From assembly GCA_021234155.1 (NCBI GenBank), contig JAJEKV010000008.1, positions 10,536,740 through 10,600,739 on the forward strand: a stretch of 64,000 bases of DNA. Direction: 5' to 3'. This DNA is from Isoetes taiwanensis. Its lineage: Eukaryota > Streptophyta > Lycopodiopsida > Isoetales > Isoetaceae. Position 1 is the first letter of the stretch. Every line of letters starts with the position of its first letter. Below the pieces are notes generated by a model that was given only the letters and a program-made list of their open reading frames with translations, searched no databases and had not been told where the DNA came from. The position numbers were made by a program, and so were the translations under genes. Below are positions 49,196 through 59,985 of the stretch, piece by piece.

Positions 49196-52100
49196 CTAGA
49201 AAGTTGCCGAGGCAGCCTTTCGTGGCAATGCTCCTCCGGGAGGCTATATGCTAATGCCCCAAAGTTCGGTTTTTTCTTATCCGCCTATTGAATCCTCCTT
49301 TCAAGGACCAAGCTTTGAGCAAGGTTCAAAAAATCCAAGATCGGTCTTGGAGAACTTATCAAACCGCGAAGTCAAGAGCAATTAGAAGTCAAGAGCACCT
49401 TTTGCAGTAGCAAGATTGTTTGGGATCGTTCTAGATGGCCGATAGATCCAAACTCTATTATTTCAGTTGTCGTCGCTTTGCATGCATGTTCAAAAATGGT
49501 GCACCTAGTTATCTATAAAAGCAACCACATTTCGTCCTCCGAAACGTAAACCCTGTGTATTTCTAGGTTATTGTAGGGTTTATGTTATGGAGGTCGAGTT
49601 TTGGTCGTTTGTACATGGAACAAGGTCAAGAAGTTGCAGTTGAAGACGCAAAGCAATAAGAACTGAGGGACATGGGTTTGGATCTATTTTCCTTCCATTC
49701 GAAGTCAAGAGGTGGCATGCAGAGTTTTTGATAAATTTCAAAGCCGAGATGTGCCAAAAGGAGCTGTGATATGGGGAAAGTGGTCAAATTGCAATTTGGA
49801 TCACAAGAAGTATTTTTTGCGCATTGATTTGCACAAAACAGTCAAGAACAATCTCAGACAACATTCAAAAGTCTACATATGAGTTTGGAGAAGGGGGAAG
49901 AAATAGGGGCTAGCAATGGTAATAGACATACATCATACAAATGGAATTTATGGATCCTTGATGGAAATTGGAGACAATAAATAAGATATGGCCATATGAA
50001 TGTTTTGACCAAGGATTAGGGTGTAAGACCTCGAGACAAGAAATATAAGGATAAGGGCTAGAAGTGGTGAAATTAAGTGACTCAAGGGGTTATATACGAA
50101 AAAATAGAGAATTGGTCTAGGCAAAAAGTGCTTCAACTGTAAGCATTTGCAAAAATTATGGTAGATGCCATGGCATGATTATGGTGAGGTGGCAAAGATG
50201 AGACTTGAGGTGGCAAAATATGAAAAGGTGACTTTTGCGAAAATTATGGGTGATGACATGGCATGAACATGTGAGTTGGCATCAAAGGAGCAAGCAAACT
50301 ACTTTCTTTTTAAGAAGGTGAGCATTTGCAAAAATTATGGGAGATGCCATGGCATGATTTTGGTGAGGTGGCAAAGATGAGACTTGACGTGAAAAAATGA
50401 AGAATTTGCATAGACAAGTTTTCAACATTAACATATTTCTCCATGGTGACATGGCATTTCTTTGGATGGTGTGGCGTGTGATGTGATGACTAAGCATTTT
50501 ATGCACTTTAGATAGAAAATGACTAGGCCAATGTACAAAAGAAAAAAAAAAGAGTGTTTTTTGAGTGAGATAAGTAGGTAATAGTGGCAAGCAAGGTGAT
50601 GTGGCACTGGAAATGAAGGTGATGGGGCACTGGAAATGACGAGGTGTCATAAGAAAGAGAAACCGAACTTCATAATTTTTGAAAAGATGACTTTTTCAAA
50701 AATTATGGGTGATGACATGGCATGAACATGTGAACACCTATGGTGATGACATGGCAAAACACGAAGGGATATAAAAATATAGAATTTGCCAAGCCAATTT
50801 AACTTCTTAGAAGAAGCATGTTCACCAGGATGCCCCTAGATTCCCTTGCCAATACTAATGCATGAATGGCATGCAGGAATTTGTCATGTTTTATTATATT
50901 GGATGCTGGAAGCGCGCAGAGAACATTGAATAGAGTTTAAAACTCTAGATGATCTGAGACATGGATAAGTATAAGTATTTGCAAATTTATCTATGGTTTA
51001 TATTCATAGACAATTACCTGAGACATTCATGAATTACAAAGGTGCGTAGAGAGTTTATTATTTAGGTTGAAGTGATTATTTTACTTTTGCATGAATTAAC
51101 CTAGGGCTTATTATGATTAATTCCCAATAGCTAAGATTTTCAAATTTGAGTCGAGCTATGATTTTAGAATGTAGATGTACGTGGACCAATGACACATTGA
51201 TATGAACAAAAAGCAATAAGGGAAATTCAAATAGTCAGTTCCCGGGATGATAAATGTGGGGCAGTCAATCAGAAACAAGAGATGAACAAGTCTGGAAGAG
51301 GTTGCAATGCCTGTGCTATCAGAGCTATTGGAATTGAAAACAACCTAGAAGATATTGAGTTACAAGTGACGATCAGCCATTGACCATTGAAATATCATTT
51401 GCTAAATGTCTATATATTCAATAAGAGTATTTATCTATTCACAAGGGGCTTTTTTTTGTAAGTTCGAATTGGAAAAGGGTCTATTGAAAAGTTTGAATTC
51501 TAATATTATGTGAAACTTATAAGGGCCGTCGGATGAAAAATAAATCAAGGGCTTAGATCTTGATCCTCGTCTTCCTGTCTCATTGGTCGAACCTTTTGGC
51601 GGTAAGCGGCGGGCTTTTTTGGCGGGCTCCAATCCCCTTCTTCTTTTCTAAATTCAGATTACCTTCTGTTTCGCCTCCTCCGCCTTCTGCCTGCCTCTGC
51701 TCCTAGATTTCCTTCCAGATCCTGCCCCTCTGCACCCGTTCCGTTCGCCTGGCCTCAAATCCAGCCTCCTTTCGCTCCTCCATCCTGTTCCCTAACAGTT
51801 TGCCCATCCTCTCCTCGTCTCCTCCTCCTTTTTTTTTCCCTTTCAAATGCTTTCGGATCTTCCTTTCCGCGCTTCCAATCCTTTTCTTTCCTCCTTCGTT
51901 CTGTTTTTATGTTAATTTCCTCAATTGGGCCGGTCTCGTTTGCTCCAGTTTTCTTCAAATCCGATGCTTTGGATATGAGGATTCTCGCTCGCGCTTACGC
52001 TTCAGATAGAGCCCGCAAACGCAAAAAATGATCTCCAATCAATCCGCAATTCGGCAGCATCACTCAGACCAGAACGCGGGAAGAGAAGCCCATGTCTGAA

Positions 52101-52659
52101 TGTCAAAACAGAGGTCGGTATGTAGATCAACTTGCTTCAATTATGAGAAAACACCCAGCAAATGGAAAAAGGATGTGTTCACTATGTGCAGGCCGAAAGA
52201 GTAATGGTGGAAATATGTGTTGCATTTCAGGGAGATCCTGGATCAATCTGGAGGAGAGAGGCTCAAGAAGCTCCAGCAGACAGCAGAAAGAGGGCGTCGT
52301 AGTATGCTCGGCCCTCAAGAACCCTTGAACACCATAACTCAAGGACTAAGCTTAGAGTTTTGTGCTATCTGATGCAGACCCGATCTGGAAGGGTTTTTTA
52401 TTCAATCTGTATTGGAGCGAATTTCTTGACTTTGGATTCAGGCCTGACTTGGATTTGTAATGGCGAAGCTTGGTCTGAAACATAAACATTTTCAGTAAGA
52501 ACAATGGTAGCTACAGCTTTTATTCTTGTAAAACAATGGAATTTGTATATTTTATGGCTTTAATATACTGTTGTTTTGGAGCCCTCAAATCTAAGGGGAA
52601 ATATGTTAGGAAATTGAGTGTGAAATTGAGTTATTCCTATAAGTTTTCCTCTTTCCAAC
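49196..52659. other. Gene-poor stretch
   Basis: Apart from the repeat block at 50.13-50.76 kb and a pyrimidine-rich leader-like region at 51.63-51.95 kb, nothing is recognised. The latter precedes a 78-codon ORF (52092-52328, MSECQNRGRYVDQLASIMRK) with a possible intron (GTATGTAG ... TGTGCAG). It could be a small transcribed locus, but I cannot assign it. Confidence 0.4.
50130..50760. repeat. Degenerate local repeats
   Basis: GCAAAAATTATGG followed by GATGCCATGGCATGA or GATGACATGGCATGAACATG recurs at about 50150, 50240, 50330 and 50695, with GGTGGCAAAGATGAGACTTG between two of them. Confidence 0.75.
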
Positions 52660-53348
52660 ATCATGTTGTTTTTACACCCACATCCTTTATAAAAAAAACA
52701 ATTCATCATGTTGTTTTTAAAACGACGTATTTTAAAACCGCATCCTTTATTATGTTTCTACAACCACGACATGTATTGTTTTGGAAAAACAACACCTAAA
52801 GGCCTTTACTTTTCTAAAGAACTACATGTGATTTGTATGTAAAACTATATATCAAAATTCCTTCTGATCAGATAAACATTATTGGAAAACAACAGCTATT
52901 CTTGAGTAACCACATATCATTTTTCGTGAAAATCAACACTTGGAAACAACATAGCTAAGAAAAAAACCCAAAAACATACGTGTAGTTTCTAGCAAAGTCG
53001 GACAAAATTCTTTACGTGGTTTTTCAGTGTTGTTTTTCTGCAAAACAACAGTTAAAAGTAACATGTGGACCTTTTAAGTTTATTGAGAACGACATGTCTA
53101 CTTTTTAGGAAAACAACACTTGAAAAATATAGCTACTTTTAAAAAACAACATGTAGAAACACATGTTAATTTCTCTGGCGTAGATAATTTTGGCAAAATT
53201 CTACGTGTAGACTTTTAAAAAAACTACATGTATAAAAATTTTGCTAAAACTACGTCATTTCTAGCAAATCAGGACAAAACAACCGTAGTTTTGGTGTTGT
53301 TTTGCAAAAAGACCGAAAAACAACATGTGGACCCAGTTTTGGGGTGGT
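52660..53348. repeat. A/C-rich degenerate repeat arm
   Basis: AACAACATGT, ACTACATGT and related words recur. The right edge reads ACATGTGGACCCAGTTTTGG then GGTGGT. It has the opposite strand bias to the 46.9-47.6 kb block and a similar edge, so the two may be inverted arms 6.5 kb apart. Confidence 0.5.
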
Positions 53349-54088
53349 AGTGGTACAAAGATGTGCCTTACAAGCATGTAAGATAACGACTTGAAGAACT
53401 TTTTATATTTGCTGGTACAGTCTTTCATTTTTTGCAGCCTTTCTTCAAACTCACAGTTATGTTATGTTTTACTAAGAGGTGATGCACTTTTGATGGGCCA
53501 ATCTTGCCCTGGTTTTACAGATTCATTGAAAACATCTGGAGATTTTGATTCAGTTCTATCATGCGACCATACATTGGCAATACATGTACTTACAAGATTA
53601 AATTTTCGAATAAGATGTTTGGTTGCACACCTCCCTCTTTTTCTTATTGTGTCTGCTTACTTAGTATCATTGTGATTTGACTAGTGACTTAAACAAACAT
53701 GACATCCTTCATGGCTCCATTTCCTAAACACATGTTCTAACATGTCTAGCATATGGAATTCTACTACCTAGGGATATTGTAAGTGGTTTACATTATAAAT
53801 GCATTCTCTTTAGCATTATTTTTTTCATCAATATTAGCATTATTTTTTTCATCAATATTGTAGAGTTTCGTTTTGTGTTCCAATATGTAGAATGGAGACC
53901 CTCATAATGATATAAATTTTTTGGCCTACTTGCTTATTACAAATATATATTATAGAAATTTTTGTAGCGCAACTGTAAGTGGTCTTCAAGGCCACACTGT
54001 CTTAGGCACAAGAACCTATAGCAATGTATACAACATTCATACACAATTTTCATTGCCCCGAAGGGGCAAAAAAATTTTTTAACCTATA
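53349..54088. other. AT-rich stretch without a clear gene
   Basis: A 94-codon plus-strand ORF at 53391-53675 has no recognised domain. An imperfect 25-bp direct repeat (GCATTATTTTTTTCATCAAT) lies near 53812-53860. Confidence 0.4.
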
Positions 54089-54467
54089 ACACAAACCATT
54101 ACATTACACGCATTAAAATTAAATTCCCCCTTAAACCCCCTTTTGTTTGGGTGCATATTCACGGGGTGACGAGGAGCGTGAGAGCCTTTTAATTATGTTT
54201 TGCATGTACAAAATCAACACCATATAGTATATTGTGTCGAAATCTTATAGTATTTTGCAAATCTTGTTATACAGTATCATAATTTCTATACATCCATACC
54301 CCACAAGCGAGGAATTTTGTGTATGCGGTGTAGATTAAGGAATAAGGGGGTGAATATGCCTATCAACGACTCGTTTGCCGGAGTCACCCCCGCGTGTGAA
54401 TATGCACCCAAACAAAAAGGGGTTTAAGGGGAATTTAATTTTAATCGTGTAATGTAATGGTTTGTGT
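54089..54467. mobile_element. 379-bp fold-back/MITE-like element
   Basis: Arms of about 80-90 bp at each end are inverted copies: the left arm starts ACACAAACCATTACATTACA and continues CGCATTAAAATTAAATTCCC; the right arm ends with the reverse complement (GTAATGTAATGGTTTGTGT). Both inner edges carry GGGTGCATATTCAC. It has no coding capacity. No clear target duplication was found, so superfamily is unassigned. Confidence 0.85.
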
Positions 54468-54764
54468 TCAACCATGTCTGATCTAACATGATAACCTGGA
54501 AATTTGAAACCTTTAGACCCAGTGAAACACCTGCATTCCTCTTGCCACCTTTTTCATTTATTTATTATTTTTGCAGGAAAGATGGAGCAATGAGGCGGTA
54601 AATATGGCAAATGAAGTGGTGATGTGGCAAATGAGTGATGGTATGGCTCAAAACATAAATCAATCTTCATTTTTTTTTGTCTACCTATATCTCTATCAGT
54701 ATCTCCCCTCATTATGCATTATTGATATAACCATGTTTGTCTTCCTCTTGTTATGTCTATACTT

Positions 54765-54766
<2 letters not shown>

Positions 54767-54850
<84 letters not shown>
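54767..54850. repeat. (CT)n microsatellite
   Basis: This is an uninterrupted dinucleotide tract of 84 bp. Confidence 0.97.
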
Positions 54851-54854
<4 letters not shown>

Positions 54855-55211
54855 AGGCCTTGACCTTTGATGTATTTGGACAGCAGAGTGCCTTCTTAGA
54901 AGGAAGTAAAATAATTCTGTCTGTCTGAATGTCGTTAATTAATTTTTCCATAAGGAATAGTTCACGGTCACAGTTATAACACTATCTTACATTGTTTTAA
55001 TTAAGGTTTCGTTTCATTGGGTTTAGCTCTGCTAAGGTGTTCTACATCTCTCTCTCTCTAGTTCGAGACCGCCCAGAATCACACTCTGAACTGTTGGGTG
55101 TCAAAACTCACAGTCGCAATGTAAAGTGGTTGGGGGCAGGGCCCAACTAAATAATGTAGTGTGGTGTGTGGTCACATGTCCAGTTAGATGCTACCTAGTG
55201 GCGTGACGTTA

Positions 55212-55384
<173 letters not shown>

Positions 55385-55401
55385 TGGCGCTTGTCTTGGC
55401 G

Positions 55402-56414
55402 ATGGGAAACAAAAAGAAAACTTCCAAAAATGGCTCTGTCACTGTAGCAGAACCTCGTGATGCTGCAGATAAGAAAGGGGATAAACGAGTCTTACTCTCA
55501 GACACTGAATCAGAAGCAGAAAGCCCAAAATCTGACACGGGCATCTCCGAAAAATCTGGCTCAGCTTTCGTCACTGTAGAAGTCGAGCAGCAAGCCGTTG
55601 CTGCAAAACCAAGGGCGGGGATGGGTCAGCAGCTGGGTTTTGGGTATGCCGAAGCAAAACAGGGGCTAGGGCAGTTCGGGTTTGCATCTGCACCTTTTAT
55701 GGCTGCCACAACAGGGATCACAACAGGGATGCAAGGAGGGATTGAATGGGTTATGGGGCAAGTGATGAATGTTATGATGAAGATTCTGGAGAGCATGGAG
55801 CAAAAACAAGAGGGATCGTAAGAAGCAAAAGGAAGAAAGCCGACTACTACAAAGCCCAAATGTCGCGAATCGTTATAAGGTATGACTACTGCTCTTCAAT
55901 CTTTGAAACATGAAAATGTCCAGCTGCAACAGGAAATAAGCAATCTAAAAGCAGACCCGATCAGAGTTAATGATGGTGATGGAAATCATGTTACGGAAAT
56001 GCTGCAACAACTACATGAAAGAGTTGACACTATCAATGAAAATCAGGAAAGAGAAAAAAGAAAACTAAATATCCGTGTGGCTGGTCTGCCAGAAACCGAG
56101 AATGAGAATATGAAAGAAATTGTGGAGGACCTTATAGCTGCGAAGATGGGCATACCAGATGCAGATATTACAGGAGCTTGGAGGATAGGCCAAAAGAGTG
56201 AAAGAGACCGAAATGTTATGGTTAAGTTCAGAACAGAGGAGGCATCAAGTCATGCAAAAAAGAACATGCCTAAAAGGGGAATCTGGTTTAATGAAGATAT
56301 GACTCAAACTCAGCTAGCACAGAAAAAAAGAGGAAGTTCAAAAGATGAAGGAAGCTAGGCAACAGGGAAAAAGGGCTTTTTGGCGAAATGGGAAGGCTAT
56401 AATCCAAGAATAGG
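55402..56414 (+). pseudogene. LINE-2 ORF1 (RNA-binding protein), frameshifted
   Basis: From ATG 55402 (MGNKKKTSKNGSVTV) an acidic Ser-rich start leads to a Gly/Met-rich stretch, a coiled coil (LKHENVQLQQEISNLK; LHERVDTINENQEREKRK) and an L1-ORF1-like RNA-binding region (NIRVAGLPETEN ... AWRIGQKSERDRNVMVKF). Shifts occur near 55815, near 55880 and in an A7 run near 56325. Read past the last, the C-terminus MKEARQQGKRAFWRNGKAII ends at TAG 56412-56414. The product binds element RNA. Confidence 0.8.
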
Positions 56415-56429
56415 AATTAGAGACCATCA

Positions 56430-59400
56430 GGATATGTACGTGGAACATAAACGGCAAGATTGAAGAAATAACTTTGCTTGTTAATGTTCTCGATTTGGGT
56501 GACATTATTTTTCTATTAGAAACACATGAGAATGAAGAAATAGGAATGCCAGAGATACCAGGTTTCAGCATGATACATTCGGTATGGAATACCAAAGGAT
56601 GGAGAAGGAAAAGTTATGGAGGTGTTGCGTGTTATGCCCGTGATGAATTAGCGGGCTTAATCACAATTGTTAAGAAGGATACATGCAAAGAGCACATATG
56701 GGTTCAGTTAGAAAAAGGAGATAGGAAAATATACATTGCAGGATGTTATTACCCACCCAGAGAGTCACCAGTGTACACAAGAGAAAACATGGATAAAGAT
56801 GATCCCTTCTATCACTTAGAACAAGAGGCCACACAGTTACTCGACAGTGGGGGTATTATTCTCATAGGAGACTTCAATGGGAGAATTGCAAACTGCCAAG
56901 CGCATGTTTATAGTGATGACGGGGAACCAATATGGATGGATACCCTTGATAATGAGGAAATTGATGAGATAGGACTAAAGAGGATATCAGCTGAATGCCT
57001 ACCGGATGTGCAACCACAAGGGGGGCATCTCCTTAACATGTGTGGTGGTTTGGGTTTGGTAATATTGAATGGCATCAGAAAATTCCCTAATTCAGGAAAA
57101 TGTACATCCACCTGCTTTGGGCAACGGTCATAGTGTGGTGGACTTGGCTATGGCTAACATGCATATGCTTGATTGCATTACTGATTTTCTCATAAGAGAT
57201 GATGTGCCTAGCTCTGATCATTATCCACTTATAGTGCACATGAATATGAAATGGAAAAAACAAGTGAGCGATACTAATTGCAGCAGCACGGCAATACGCA
57301 TGCATAAAAAGAGAAAAGATATATATCGCAATATATGCACCAGCAAAGCTGAAATGATATCATGGCCCGAGGATGCTGAAAATATTGATACTGTGCTTAC
57401 CAAATTGCTATTAGAGGCTGCAGCTGAATGCTATGCATCAAAAAGAAAGCTTAAAGGATTGGCATGCAATGGATGGTTCGATGGTGATTGTAAAGCAAAG
57501 CTAAGTGAATTCAAAAGGGCTGGACTAGGGGACAAGGAAAAAGTCAAGAAAGAATATCGCGCATTGATCCGAAAGAAAAAAAGGATATATGAAACACATA
57601 GACAGGAAGAGCTTGTGGCTGAATTGCTCGATGATCCTAGAAAATTCTGGATGAATCTTAAACCAAGAAAACAGCAGGTCAATGTGTTGGATGTACACAC
57701 GCTTATGCAACAAGTACGCAAACTATACTCCATTCCAGGAATTAATGATGAGACTCATAAACAGGGGGATGTCTTGTTTTTTTCGATTAATGACGTACTT
57801 GAAGGTATCAAACACCTATCTTATGGAAAAGCTGTAGATGCTTCTGGTTTATCTGCAGAGATGCTTAAATGGGCAGACCAAGCAGTTTTGACTGCTGTGG
57901 TGAAAATGATGAATGCAGCAATTAGGGAGGAGTTCCCAACATCATGGCAATTAAACAGAGTAGTGCCACTGCATAAAAACGGGGACATGCAAGACCCAAA
58001 TAACTACAGAATGATTCTGATTAGTAGCTTATTTGCTAAGCTATTTGCTACAATGCTAGAAAAGAAGGTTAGTGAATGGGCAGAAAATAATAATGCTAGA
58101 GCCAAAGGGCAAGCAGGCTTTAGGCCAAGGCGCTCAACTGTAGATCATCTAGTTACAGTAAGGTCTATTATAGACACTGTCAAGAAAAGTAAAAAACCAT
58201 TGTTCTCTTTGTTTGTCGATTTGACTAAAGCATTTGATACAGTGAACAGGGGCAATATATGGAGGCATCTTGAAACCATTGGGCTGCCAATCGAGTTAAG
58301 GAACGCCATTGCCACATTATACAAAAAGGTAAAAATTCAGCTTTCTGTTCCTCTTTATACACAATGCAATGACACCGTGGACAGCAATATGGGGGTCAAG
58401 CAGGGCTGCCCGCTCTCTCCAACCTTATCTGGTATATACATTGATCAACTTGAAGCATGGATGGAGGAGCATGGGGGCATAGGGACGCCATTGGCAGGCT
58501 GCATAATACAGTTGCTATTATATGCTAATGATATAATCATGTTTGCTAGAAATGCAAAAGAAATGCAGAAACACCTTGATGCACTCGCTGATTTTTGCAA
58601 TAGATATGGCATGTCGGTCAATCTAACTAAAACCAAGATACTAATCTTTGGTACTAAGGCAAGAAATGATTACCATTTCTATTATGAAGGAAAGGAGGTG
58701 GAAGTTGCAAATACTTATAAATACATGGGGCTGATCGTGGACCATAATTATGTATGGCATAAAGCAGTAGAACAAAGAGTTGATGGTGGGTTACGCGCCC
58801 TGTATGGCATGCAGAGAAAATGCAGAAAAGCACACATAGTTGATTGGAAGCTCAAAAAAATGTTATACACCTCATTTGTGCGGGCTGTGGTACTATATGG
58901 ATGCGAAGCATGGGCACCAGGCCTATCTCAAGATATGTGGAAGAGAATAGAAAAAATTCAAAAGAAATTTTTACTCAGCGAATTGGGTGCTAAAATGCAA
59001 ACGCCATATCCTATGCTGCTAGCAGAAGCAGGCATGATGCCTTTGGAGGTTGAAGCTTTGGTGCAAACACTCAAATATGTGCGAAAGATACATGGCTTAG
59101 GAACAGAGCAGCTACCTGCATTAGCTAAACAACAAAGTGAACATAAAGGCTGGTATATGAGTATAAAGAAATGGCTAAACAAATGGGGGATAGACATAAC
59201 GCACATGCCAGTGGACATTGACCATATAAGAGCATGGATACATATACATGTGCAACATAAGATGTGGTTGAATCCAGGCACAAAAATGCTGTTCTATAAG
59301 GAAAACATCAATATTGGTTTAGCAGAAGCACCACACTTGCTTGAAAGGATATCTTATCACAAAAGACATGTGATATGCAGGATGCGATTGAGCTCCCATC

Positions 59401-59603
59401 ACTTGGAGGTGGAGGTAGGAAGATGGGGGAAACTCCCCAAACAACTCAGAGTGTGCAAGGTCTGCGGGTCGAATCAAATCGAGAATGAAGAACATTTAAT
59501 TCTACATTGCCCAGCATATCAGAGCATAAGACGAAGATATAAGATACAAGAAGGTATCTCATTAAGTGCCTTTTTTGCGCTTCCAGCAGACATCATAGGA
59601 TGA
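56430..59603 (+). pseudogene. LINE-2 ORF2 (endonuclease-reverse transcriptase), one frameshift and mutated active site
   Basis: The endonuclease begins at CTWNINGK (about 56437), with DIIFLLETHEN, ILIGDFNGRI (about 56850-56890) and SSDHYPLIVHM (about 57210-57240), so its catalytic motifs are present. A one-base loss near 57117 joins two frames. RT motifs: NRVVPLHKNG, GQAGFRPRRSTVDHL, LFVDLTKAFDTV, GVKQGCPLSPTLSG, and YAND in place of YADD (Asn codon 58527-58529). The C-terminal part has MRLSSHHLEVEVGRW and CKVCGSNQIENEEHLILHC (C-x2-C-x9-H-x4-C), ending FFALPADIIG at 59603. No ATG precedes the endonuclease motif in frame after the TAG at 56412, so ORF2 translation may need re-initiation or an upstream fusion. 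Confidence 0.88.
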
Positions 59604-59836
59604 ATAGAGGTATTAGAAGTAAGGACAGCCAGCATTAAGAATTATAAATCACTATTAGAGATGTATGATGGATGTGAGAGTGAGTGAGAGCTGGAGTGTA
59701 CTCATGATGAGTACATCTCTCATACCCGAAAAAGTGTTGAAAAACTTTATGATGTATCAAACTGCCACATGGACCTGATGGTCTAGAAGGTGAAATAATC
59801 AACATTCTTCTTCTTCTTCTCTCTCTCTCTCTCTCT
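59604..59836 (+). other. LINE-2 3' UTR and (TTC)n/(CT)n tail
   Basis: The UTR ends with the hairpin-capable GACCTGATGGTC near 59773, then GGTGAAATAATCAACATTC and the TTC/CT repeats. Confidence 0.75.
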
Positions 59837-59844
59837 GTGACGGG

Positions 59845-59985
59845 AGGAGTCTAATGCATTTATGTCTGAGGATGCATTAGAGGATATACTTTACAATGTA
59901 GAGTGTACATATTGAATGTCTCATAGACCTGGTAGTCCGCAGACATGATAAATAAACATTTTCATTTCTCTCTCTAGCCTTGGCC
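59845..59985 (+). mobile_element. Possible 3' fragment of a related LINE
   Basis: GACCTGGTAGTC followed by ATGATAAATAAACATTTTC and CTCTCTCT parallels the LINE-2 3' end (GACCTGATGGTC, TGAAATAATCAACATTC, CTCTCT). It may be a severely 5'-truncated second insertion. Confidence 0.4.
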
